A stretch of 64,000 nucleotides of DNA from Clytia hemisphaerica. Lineage: Eukaryota > Cnidaria > Hydrozoa > Leptothecata > Clytiidae. The DNA lies in NCBI GenBank assembly GCA_902728285.1, contig CACVBU010001312.1, positions 1,054,001-1,118,000 of the forward strand. The letters run 5' to 3'. Shown in pieces: positions 31,790-42,500 of the stretch. Every line of letters begins with the position of its first letter. The first letter of the stretch is position 1. The translations under genes and the position numbers were made by a program. The notes below the pieces were generated by a model. The model was not told the DNA's origin, did not search any database, and was given only the letters and a program-made list of their open reading frames with translations.

Positions 31790-33000
31790 AAGACATATTA
31801 TAAATCAGTCGATCACAGATTTTATGCTAATTACAAAAAATGTCAGGCTGAAAATCTTACTATCTTGAGGATAAAATAAATTCAATTTGCCACTTGCCTT
31901 GCTTAATTTCGAAGCACTTTCCTTATCAGCAAAAAAAAATCAAGTGCATGTGCATAGGCTACAGGAGGTAATCCTCATCGAATTTTGGGACGTTATTTTA
32001 ACCCCTGATAAAATCCCACCGGGTCTGTGAGAAGGGCGTGTATGTCCGAGCCACTGCACTATGTCCTTCGTGTGCAAGTAAACTAACTTGTTTTAAATGA
32101 TCGTTTATGCCCTAAACTTCATAAAAAGTGATGGTGAACTCGATTTCGAAAATGTTACAGGTCTCCATGTGACGTCATCACATTAGCTGGGGCTTGAAAA
32201 TGAAAGTAAAAATTAGCTAGAAGCTCAAATATAGTTTAAATGAAAGATCTTCATCTCAGGATTCCAAAAGATATCACGATATCACAACACGGGTCTGAAA
32301 ATCAACATTTGAAGAGCTATAGCACGAATTTGGTCTTAAAACGACTATTTGAATTTTGGCGACTGTTTTGGAGACTATTCAAATTGGCGTGAGACTAATC
32401 AAATTTTGGCGTGGGACTATTCAAATTTTGACGTGAAGTAAAATTTAGGCGTGACAGTTGTGGGCCACCGTATCTTTTTGATTTCTTTTTGATTTCTTTT
32501 TGATTTTTGATTTCTTTTTGGTTTCTTTTTGATTTTTGATTTCTTTTTGATTTCTTTTTGATTTTTCAAAAAGGTATATGTGATTTTTTTCAGTGATTTA
32601 CCCCTCGTTTCAGCCATTAATCTTTAATGGACAGTAAAGTAAGACCAGCGGCGCAAAAGTTTAAAGATTATCAGGTATGAATTTTTCTGATAAAGTTTTA
32701 GAAAATAAAAATATTGACCAAATCGACTTACACTTAGGTATAAAACTTCCATTTCAAGTATCAACAGCTCATGTTTCTTATTTGAGGAGCTTTATTTTTG
32801 GTGCTAAATCGGTATAAATTGGCGGATTTTTAGACATTTTAAAAGTTGAAAATTGAAAAATTTTCCTTGTTCAGAAAACTATGGGAGTATGACATTTCGA
32901 ATATCAAGTTATCATTACCACCACTTTCATATATAAATAAATGTTTTTTTAACTCAAAGTTTCCGGGCGTTACTTTCAACCAGTCACCGCTCTTACACAG
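31790..33000. other. Intergenic AT-rich DNA with a GATTTCTTTTT minisatellite
   Basis: 32474-32570 is a tandem array of TTTGATTTCTTTTTGATTTC-type units (11-17 bp). The rest has no supported gene. Confidence 0.55.
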
Positions 33001-33036
33001 CATAGTATAAGAAAGCCGCGGCTTTCTTATACTATG
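33001..33036. repeat. Perfect 36-bp palindrome
   Basis: CATAGTATAAGAAAGCCG followed immediately by its exact reverse complement, with no spacer. The centre is the SacII site CCGCGG. Confidence 0.9.
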
Positions 33037-33064
33037 TACACAGTTTAATATTTTCACTTAATGG

Positions 33065-33345
33065 TTAAGGATGGATGGCGCAAATAAGGACAAAAAACCC
33101 AGGGGCGCCAATTTCATAGTTTGCACCACCAAGAAAATTAGGCCAGGCCGCTACTGACCCTGACCCTAACTGATAATAACCGAACCCCCGTCTTCCAGGA
33201 TGACTTTTAGCAATGCGCGGATGAGAAAATAAATAAGGTGACTTTTGGCCATCCGATCTAAGAGCAACCGAATAAAAAGGTACGTACTCACCAGGGGGTA
33301 GAGCCATTTGCGTACATGGGTAGGCTTCTGCTCATCCTCTAGCGA
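33065..33345 (-). other. Possible exon relic sharing the EDEQK exon start with the 18.4-kb locus
   Basis: The minus strand shows CGCTAG then AGGATGAGCAGAAGC, identical over the 15-nt exon at 18444-18430 and similar in the preceding intron bases (ACTTTTTT..TAG). Downstream, an open frame reads YPCTQMALPPGEYVPFYSV and continues to a stop at 33065 with AAWPNFLGGANYEIGAP. It could be a partial paralogue of the unidentified minus-strand gene; no complete gene is evident. Confidence 0.3.
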
Positions 33346-33534
33346 AAAAAGTATCTTATTATATAGAGGAGATATATCTATAGAGGTTTGCGAATCAAAC
33401 TAGTACATGGGGAGAGGGTACTCAATTTTGGACATTTAGGTGCGTACGTACTATGTAGACGGTAAAAGTGGAGCCTTTAAAGTGTAAATATCTTGAGTTG
33501 AAGCATGGAATTATCATAGACAATGAAATAACCA

Positions 33535-33645
33535 ACCTCGTTCCCTGCGCATTATCAGCTGTTTATGCTTTATGGCGCTAGATAATGGCGTCCATGCATC
33601 AGCAGTGTAAATAAATACACGGGCACTAGGTTGTGAAATAACAAC
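33535..33645. mobile_element. Short MITE, copy 2 (inverted relative to 31674)
   Basis: Starts CAACCTCGTTCCCTGCGC and ends near CACGGGCACTAGGTTG. It matches the 31.7-kb copy in reverse orientation. Confidence 0.55.
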
Positions 33646-34417
33646 TTCTGATTTTTGGCAATTTCTCATGTACAAATAAGCCTTGTCCGCAGTAAGGGGC
33701 TGACCACATGGAACGTACGCACTAAACTGTCAAAAACCGAGTACCCCTTCCCCGTGTAGGCATGCCAATACCCCACACCAAAGTTATGGCTGTTTTTCTA
33801 TGAAAAACTGGGATGAAAAGTTGATCAAAAAGCACTATTTTCAAGATTTTGAGACAAATAAGCTTTTTATAGAAAAATGTTCCGTAAATCTTTTTTCAGT
33901 TCGGTAAAAGATACACCATCTACAGTACTGCAAAAAAAAATTCAAAATACTTTTTCTTCGCCAAAAATAAGCTCTTCAAAGTTGAAATACTCTTCGCAAA
34001 AGTCTTCATTTTCTTCTTCATCAAATTTTTTCATTACGATTCTTAAATTTTATTTTTTTAAATTGTATAACAGTTTTATGTGCTACATCAAGTGAAGTAG
34101 AAATTTATATTTTGTAATTGGCAAATGAAAAATTCACCATGGTCAGAGCCCTCAAGTTAAATAAAACAGGTTTTGTAGGGCACTCCTTTAGGTCTCGTAG
34201 AATTGAGTGAAAACGTTTTTTTCAGAGGGAATTTAATTTGACCGATGAAGGATATTTTTGGCAATAAAACGTTATCAAATAAAAAGAAACCTGTTTCAAT
34301 TCAAGGCCTAAAAAAGCACAAAATTGGGAAATGAATTCAGCTAAGAGAACGATTTATTTTGAAAATGCTCCCATCAAAGTGCTGTCATCATCGGAAAACG
34401 TCCAATTTTCCGCCTAA
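33646..34417. other. Intergenic DNA, no gene seen
   Basis: Contains short A/T-rich ORFs rich in Ser, Lys and Phe with no recognisable domain. Confidence 0.4.
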
Positions 34418-34643
34418 GAGACATAAAAGTACTGACGAAATTTGTAAACAAACCGTATGCAGCGAGATACAAAATCAAAACAAATGTCACATGTCAAAAT
34501 CAAAACAAATATATAGCTGACTTTGATTTATTGTTTCAATTGTTTTACAACATACAAGTTTGTTTTGGACACGTGATTTTAATTGTTCTCTTTAACGACA
34601 CGTGGTTCGCGTAATGTTTACATTTTACTACTTTTATGTCCCT
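34418..34643. mobile_element. TTAA-type MITE, copy 1
   Basis: Ends in CTACTTTTATGTCCCT followed by TTAA (34644-34647). The left end, GAGACATAAAAGTACTGACG, is slightly degraded. The whole sequence is the reverse complement of the copy at 35696-35914. Confidence 0.7.
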
Positions 34644-35695
34644 TTAAAAATGCCATTTCTTGGTACCAGGTTGTCTGTACAAAAACCTGATATCTACGGC
34701 TAATTTCAAAATTCATTGCCGTATAGGGAATACGCTACGATAATCGTGAGACTCTGGTACACAGTAGGCACCAGGTGGTGGAAACTTGACAAATACCCCA
34801 TTTTATTTATCTACTTTTCACTTCTCAGACCTCGAAAAAACCGTCAGTAATAAAGGGGGATAATTTCTATAGATTAACTAAAATCGATTCACTCGAAAAC
34901 TGCAGGAGATTCGAAGGGCAAATTTTTTTGTCAATTCTACACCCTATTAAGAGCACAATATCAAGATAGATAAAACTTTTTATAAATCGTTGTCGACATC
35001 GGGCAAATATGTCGAACCTTCTTTTTTTCCCGTGGCAAATAGGTCGAACCTTTTTTTTTCCCGCGGCAAATAGGTCGAACCTTAAAAAAAACGACGGGCA
35101 GTTAAAGGGTTAAAGGTTTTTTGACAAAACTTTCTTCTCCACCGTTTCATTCGATGTTAATCCAGAGTCTCAATAATAATTCCATGCTTAATTAAATAAC
35201 AAAAAGAAAGAAATTTTCGTGCCGGGAAGAAAATTTCACGGTTTTTTTGACAAATTCCGCGAAACTTATTAAATTAAATTAATAATTTTAGGATTTAAAA
35301 AATACCCTTGGACAGCAATTTAAAGGCACGTCCAAATTTATCGTAATTTTATATCACCGTTTCCACTTGTCAAATCATATCACTTCATACATCAAAAGAA
35401 GCGTTTAGATCACTGGAATGGCTGTAACTTAATTATTATTTTTTCACCTAAAGCTAAAAGATAATACCGGTAGGCAGAAACCAAAAATTACTGACGTCAG
35501 CAAAACTTGTTTTTTAATAACTCCAGTTTGGCTAATGGTGTAGGGTTTCCTGGCTACTAATGGTGTAGAAACATGAAATTTGGACTAAAGTTGCACATTA
35601 TTATAGGATCATTTTGCAAAAAAAATATTTTTTCAAGTTTTTACTGTTGTCAGCAGAAATCAGCAAAGTACGAAATTTTCAAAAAAGTTACTTAA

Positions 35696-35914
35696 AGGGA
35701 CATTAAAGTAGTAAAATGTAAATATTGCGCGAACCACGTGTCATTAAAGAGAACAATTAAAATTACGTGTCCAAAACAAACTTGTAAAACAATCGAACAA
35801 TCAAAATTAGCCATATTTGGTTTGATTTTTTATTTTGACATGTGACATTTGTTTTGATTTTGTATCCGCTGCATACAGTTTGTTTACAAATTTCGCAAGT
35901 ACTGTTATGTCCCT
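35696..35914. mobile_element. TTAA-type MITE, copy 2 (inverted)
   Basis: AGGGACATTAAAGTAG at the left and TACTGTTATGTCCCT at the right, flanked by TTAA on both sides (35692-35695 and 35915-35918). Together with copy 1 it forms an inverted pair about 1 kb apart. Confidence 0.8.
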
Positions 35915-36299
35915 TTAATTTTTGCCACCGCAGCGAGCCTGAGGGCGAGCGAGGATGGCAGTCATTGCTTCACGCTAGGATATTGGAAACGCATCTCGAA
36001 TTTTTGCGCGCGCGTTTTTTTTTTTGTTTGTTTGCGTTTGTTAGTATCGTATGTTCCGGCTAATATGATACCCCGTAAAGTTTACTACCCGGTCAGATTT
36101 ATAGCGTTTCCTTTTTAGCATGCGTAGCGGATGTTTTTCCTTGCTTTAACTTTAGCGCTTTAACCGCTGAAACGATAACGATTTTGGATGACAGATGCAG
36201 GTAATTTTTTAGTAAACAAAGTCACGCTTTTTGACAAAGCAGACATTTTGAAAAGCTCTCTGCTACTGTACTCAGTAGTCTAGCAGTCGATTTGCATTA

Positions 36300-36484
36300 C
36301 CTTATCGGTAGAAATTTCGTCGGTAAAAAGTGACGAAAAAATCGCTTAGTGACGAAAGTTTTTACCGACGAATATTTTCCCCGGCCTTAATGCGCTTACC
36401 AAAACCAGCAAGTGACGAAAGTTTTTGCCGACGAATATTTTTTGCCGACGAAATTTTCCACCGACGAAATTTCTACCGATAAGG
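36300..36484. mobile_element. 185-bp TA-flanked MITE
   Basis: The ends CCTTATCGGTAGAAATTTCG and CGAAATTTCTACCGATAAGG are perfect inverted repeats, flanked by TA (36298-36299 and 36485-36486). The motif AGTGACGAAAGTTTTT followed by CCGACGAATATTTT is duplicated inside. Confidence 0.85.
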
Positions 36485-36844
36485 TACTTTTAACAAAAAA
36501 TTTATATATAAACCAGTGAATTTGCTGACAGTCAAATTATACAATCTGTCTCCTGTCTTAGACATCCAGATTGATTTATTTTTTCGGCCTTCAGTTTGTT
36601 CTATACGTTCAAACTGCCACAGCTGTGCTGTGAGTAAAGCACGTTACGTCTTTACTTTCGGCTGGGACAAACACTGTCAAAAATCCAGTTTGAGGTACCA
36701 CCTCAGACTGTTTGAACTGAAATAAAATTACCTATGAAAGGTTTACTCCTATGAAAGGATAACTCCTATGAAACTAAAAATTTGAAATATATTTATATAC
36801 TGTAAGATTTTTGAAAATTTTCATTTTCACTTTTATTTTCAGTC

Positions 36845-37860
36845 ATGGAAGAGGAAGGTTTTTTAATTAATTTAGACACAGCAATGAGTGTTGTGCATTT
36901 TCGAAATTCAAGCAGAACAACTGCTGGACGTACCTTTTCTGGCGCTGTAGATTGTTTTCTTGAAATATGTTACAGCTTGCTTCTTCCAGAAATCAAAGCT
37001 AAAATTTTGTTTGATGATTCAAGTGATTTTTTTAATTTACTTCGAATAAGTGGGTCAATGGAAATTACATTTCAAAATAACAATATGAAAAGTAATGCTT
37101 TTCGACTGCTGGATGAAATCAGAGAACCAATATGGTCTAGGATCATTGAAAATTGTGGTACGTTTATCAAAAGAAATTGTGACGCAGAGTTCCAAGAACT
37201 TTTTGCAAGTGATTATCAGAAGGAGAAAGACAAGTTTTTGAAACAAGTTTTATAATTCAAGGTACTTGTAATAGTTGCGGTAGTGTGAAGGAACGTAAAG
37301 AAACAGGTAACATCGTTAGTATTCTTTCACATAATATGTATCCAGAGATTATGACTGATGCAAGTTCTTGGCCAAACTGTGTATCGAATTCTCTTAATCC
37401 AAGTCCAGAAATTAATTGCGATACGTGCTCTGTCAATATACCAGCGCAGGTTCAAGCTGCCCATCTTCCAACCTTGTTTTAATCGAATTTTCTACTGCAA
37501 TATGTATAAATAATTTCAGATTTTTTGAGCAGGTTTTAGTGAAAGAAAACAGCTATAAATGACAGGGTATTGTAAGGAATTGTGCATGTGGTTATTTATT
37601 GAAAATGGATGGGTTTACATCGATAATTTAAATTCTGACAAAATATTATATCAAAATATAAATAAGATGTTTTCTGAAAACGAAGGATGATGGTTTTTTG
37701 CATTTTATAGAAAAACTGATTCTGAAAAAATTGATTTTGTTATCGAGAACGATCCTCTTCAAGCAGCTAAATCTGTTGCTGAAAAAGCTGATGTCCCTTT
37801 AAATACGCAAAACTCCTTGAGAAATATCATTTAAACATTATTGGACCTTCAAATGACTAA
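36845..37860 (+). pseudogene. Cysteine-protease-like (USP-like) relic, probably transposon-derived
   Basis: ORF 36845-37255 (136 residues) contains GRTFSGAVDCFLEICYSLLL, which could be a Cys-box region. In a second frame from about 37262 the sequence continues GTCNSCGSVKERKETGN and CDTCSVNIPAQVQ, spaced like the CxxC...CxxC finger of ubiquitin-specific proteases. Later pieces read NCACGYLLKMDGW, WVYIDNLNSD and WFFAFYRKTD, similar to the C-terminal box of that fold, with a TGA in front of the last. Frame changes and stops mean it is not functional as it stands. The C19-like reading rests on pattern only; a transposon-encoded protease is the likeliest source. Confidence 0.35.
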
Positions 37861-38008
37861 ATTTTTGTATTAAAAGACGGTGGCAGTTAGTGGCAACTAT
37901 GACCTAGTTTAATTCATTTAATCACCAAATTGCTAAGTGAACGTACTGTCGTGAGCGTTAGATGCAGTGTCGAAGTAGACCCAAACCGGTCACATTTAAC
38001 CATATTAA

Positions 38009-38745
38009 CCCCAACCTTTTTTTATTTTTGTAGCCCTAGCCTAGGGGGGGGGTAGAATCTACCACCCTCGATTATTTTTTATCTAGAAGAGCTATGGCCA
38101 TAAAATTGGTACAAATGTTCTCCATCATGACACAAACTTCAAGGAAGAAAAAAATTTTGATGACGTCATCCAAAAAGCGATGACGTCATCACAAAACTTC
38201 CACCTGTCGGAAAAAAGCAAAAATGTATGGTTTACAAAAATGTCTCTCACAGTTGAAGCAATAAAGATACCAAGATTCTGTTCAAAGATTTTGAAAGATA
38301 AAAGGTTTTTCTTTAACATAATTGCCGGTTTTGTATTTTCCATTAAGATTTGTTGTTGAAATCAATGCTGAAAATGAGTAAAATTTTGAGAATTTGATGA
38401 CGTGATAAATGATGACGTAATCATTTTAAAAGTTATTTTTTGATTTCTTTTAAATCACATTGTTGATACCTATCACCTGTCAAAATTTGAATATGGTTGG
38501 ATTAATAATTCAGAAGTTATCGCAATTTTAAAATTTTGAGTTTGAAGCAATTTTAGATTGGTTTTATGTCATGTTTCACAATAAATCATAAAACCTGACC
38601 TACTAGGAGACGCATGACCCTAAAAATTTGCACAAGTACTCTTAATAAGATTTTATTAAAAGTCGTTTAAAAAATTTTTCTCTGAGATATACACAAAAGA
38701 ACACTAGTTTTGGTAGATTCTACCCCCTGGGGCTAAATAATAGGG
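38009..38745. mobile_element. TTAA-flanked inverted-repeat element, about 740 bp
   Basis: The subterminal GGTAGAATCTACCA (about 38051) is inverted at TGGTAGATTCTACC (about 38711). Outer parts are TTAACCCC at the left and GGGTTAA at the right, so TTAA may be the target. The motif GATGACGTCATC occurs inside. The tips are imperfect. Confidence 0.55.
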
Positions 38746-39502
38746 TTAAAAAAATTTGCAAAGCGCACGTGCACTTCTTGATTGACCCCCTAAACACGCT
38801 TTTCGAAGGACCATCCAACTCCCCCTCACGGCGTAAGTACTTTTTGAATGGTCTCACGAGTGACTCTTTGATCTTTAGATCTATCACAAAAAAAAAAAAA
38901 TTCTCGTACCTCTTTCAAAAGGATTTTCAAAGATAATTATTTTTAATGTTGGTAATCCTATTTAACAAAATTATCCATATTAAATTAATGCATAACTATT
39001 GATAACGTATATTGGAAATATTTCTGAAAACATCCCTTTATCATGACGCTCTTCATCAACGGCATTGATGTAATGTAACCAGCTATCCACAAACGCCAAA
39101 GGAATTTGATTTAAGCCTCCGTTATTGTCCTTATTGAGTGTGTCAAAAAAAAGAACGAAATGTATATAAAGAACCCTCATAAACTACCATCCAGGCCTTT
39201 TATGTAGTTTGAAAGCTTCAATACACATCTTTCAAAAGAAAGTTTCAAATAAATCGACATAGACTTAACTTTTAACTTGATTGAGACATAAACTCTAATC
39301 ATAATGAAATTTTATCGACAAAAAAATACAGGCGCGTTGATTACCATAACCGTCTATCTAGAGCTGAGAACAGCATAGGATAGTTATAAATTTCCTGGCT
39401 CTCATAACAATTTTAAGATTAAAAATTTTGGAATCTATTTAAAATATTGATACTATTGATGCGATATCTGAAATCCATTTGGAAATGGTGAAAAGGTCAT
39501 TA
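38746..39502. other. Region 3' of the DSL-repeat gene
   Basis: Presumably contains the 3' UTR of the minus-strand DSL-repeat gene. A minus-strand ORF (39180-38980) has DTLNKDNNGGLNQIP but no convincing splice site; it is left uncalled. Confidence 0.4.
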
Positions 39503-42500
39503 TCATCTATCACCGGTACTTTTATCAGGATATTGATCAAACGTGTTCGAACTGAGTGACCCAAATTGACTGAATACTGGGTTATCGTAAGACCTGAAAG
39601 TGAAATGGTATAGCAATTGTGGAATTCAAGTTATAATTGGATATAGAGATGATAATTGGTGAGAAGAAGCGTTATTAAAAACAAACTTTAACAAAAGTAT
39701 TTCTGTTATAATTAAGTAAAGTAGTGGGACAACGTCGTATCAGTGCCACTTGCACCACTTTAATTAATTGCTATACTAATAGACATGGAGGACATGAACT
39801 GCATCAGAATCACAAAAGAAGTGAACGAAGGGACTGGGTTCAAAGTTCGTGGTGGGATCGCATCAAACGGTGTTGGAGCTTCTTCCACAGATGAGACAGG
39901 GGTGTGTTATGGCCTTTTCTAAATAGGGAATAAATTTAGACGAAAAAAAGATTTGAATGTCTAACGATAATTCATCACTATATGTGCTTACTTTGATTGT
40001 CGAGGATTTTGCATTCGTACAGAACCAGCAGCAGGTGTTTCAGCCGGGTCTGTAATGTATCCATCCTCGTTATCAAACGATTTATAATCCAACAGAATAT
40101 TCTGACGTCTCCGTCTACAAAGTCAAGGAAAACAAGTTTCCTTTATTAGTATACGTAAGCTACGTAGTACGTAGCATTTCTCGTCTAACGCAACTATATT
40201 TGATTGGTACGGTTCAAAAGAAAATAGGATTTTGAGACTTTGAGAGGAGTTCCGCAAATAACGCCGAATTTAGTCTGAATCGCAGACCTCTATAAAACCC
40301 AAGGTAGTATAGTGAGCACGAATCCATTAGTGGATACCAGCAGCCTACGCCGAAAAACGGCAAAACTTTTTTATCAGATTTGACTAACTGTATGTTACAC
40401 TAGTAGAACCCTATTATCCAATTTCTGACGTACTACCAAGAAGACTTGACATCAGAGTGAATATAGCAGCCGCCCTGGCTGCTTTCGATCATACTGGATT
40501 TAATGAAGATAATTGTATCAAAATGTATGCTCGGAAATTTCCTTACCTTCGTCGAACAATGAATGCGACAATAATTATGATAAGGAAAACAGAAGATACA
40601 ACTGCAATCAAAACAATACCATTGGTAGTTTTCGTTAACCAATCAGCCACGCTCATTTCATCTAAATAGAAAGAATACATTCCATCAAATAGGGTATTAC
40701 AAATATAAGAAAATCAAAAGACAAGTCGTCAATGTTAAAAAACCTTGCAAACAAGAAAATGAATTTTTGCTAGAATAGACCTTATCGGAGTTTTTGATTT
40801 TTCTAAAAAAGCGATGAATTGTGAGATTGTTTCGAGTGATTTACAATAGAATGCCCTCAAGGAATTCCTAAGAGATTTCTATTGTAATACTCTCAATACA
40901 ATCCCACAATGCATCGCTTTTTAAGAAAATTCAAAAACTGCGATAAAGTCTATTGTTGAAAGAAGGCAATAAACATTTACCATTATTTGCAGGTTTTCGT
41001 TTATTTAATGTGCAATTGATTCCATAATAGTCAGTAAAACATTCCTTTTCTCCCGTGATTTTGTTGCAGATGAAATTGCTCCCATCTTCAACTTTGCAGT
41101 ATGTTGTACAGTTCATTCCGTAGTAATCAACAAAACATTCCTTTTCACCAGTGATTTTGTTGCAGATGAAATTGCTTCCATCTTCAACTTTGCAGTATGT
41201 TGTACAATTCATTCCGTAGTGATCAACAAAACATTCCTTTTCACCAGTGATTTTGTTGCAGATGAAATTGCTTCCATCTTTGACTTTGCAGTATGTTGTA
41301 CAATTTACTCCGAAGTAATCAACAAAACACTCCTTTTCTCCAGTGATTTTGTTGCAGATGAAATTGCTCCCATCTTCAACTTTGCAGTATGTTGTACAGT
41401 TCACTCCGTAATAATCAATAAAACACTCCTTTTCTCCAGTGATTTTGTTGCAGATGAAATTGCTCCCATCTTCGACTTTGCAGTAGTTTGTACAGTTCAC
41501 TCCGTAATAATCAACAGAACATTCCTTTTCACCAGTGATTTTGTTGCAGATGAAATTGCTTCCACCCTCAACTTTGCAGTATGTTGTACAATTCATTCCG
41601 TAATAATCAGCAAAACACTCCTTTTCTCCAGTGATTTTGTTGCAGATGAAATTGCTTCCATCTTCAACTTTGCAATATGTTGTACAGTTCACTCCGTAAT
41701 AATCAACAAAACATTCCTTTTCTCCGGTGATTCTGTTGCAGATGAAATTGCTCCCATCTTTAACTTTGCAGTATGTTGTACAGTTCACTCCGTAATAATC
41801 GGCAAAACATTCCTTTTCTCCAGTAATCTTGTTGCAGATGAAATTGCTTCCATCTTCAACTTTGCAGTATGTTGTACAGTTCACTCCGTAATAATCAACA
41901 AAACATTCCTTTTCTCCGGTGATTCTGTTGCAGATGAAATTGCTCCCATCTTTAACTTTGCAGTATGTTGTACAATTCATTCCGTAATAATCTGCAAAAC
42001 ACTCCTTTTCTCCAGTGATTTTGTTGCAGATGAAATTGCTTCCATCTTCAACTTTGCAGTATGTTGTACAGTTCACTCCGTAATAATCAACAAAACATTC
42101 CTTTTCTCCAGTGATTTTGTTGCAGATGAAATTGCTCCCATCCTCAACTTTGCAGTATGTTGTACAATTCATTCCGTAATAATCTGCAAAACACTCCTTT
42201 TCTCCAGTGATTTTGTTGCAGATGAAATTGCTTCCATCTTCAACTTTGCAGTATGTTGTACAGTTCACTCCGTAATAATCAACAAAACATTCCTTTTCTC
42301 CGGTGATTCTGTTGCAGATGAAATTGCTCCCATCTTTAACTTTGCAGTATGTTGTACAATTCATTCCGTAATAATCAGTAAAACACTCCTTTTCTCCAGT
42401 GATTTTGTTGCAGATGAAATTGCTTCCATCTTCAACTTTGCAGTATGTTGTACAGTTCACTCCGTAATAATCGGCAAAACATTCCTTTTCTCCAGTGATT

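Noticed and set aside
32417-32617. Lys-rich minus-strand ORF (KKSKIKKKPKRNQKSK)
   Set aside because: It is the translation of the GATTTCTTTTT minisatellite.
38980-39180. Minus-strand ORF with DTLNKDNNGG, resembling an EF-hand loop
   Set aside because: Single partial motif, no clear acceptor, and the position fits the 3' flank of the DSL gene.
39785-39922. Plus-strand 45-codon ORF (MEDMNCIRITKEVNEG...)
   Set aside because: It lies in the last intron of the minus-strand DSL gene, is short, and has no recognisable domain or supporting signals; the minus strand is also open there in one frame but does not fit the splice phases.
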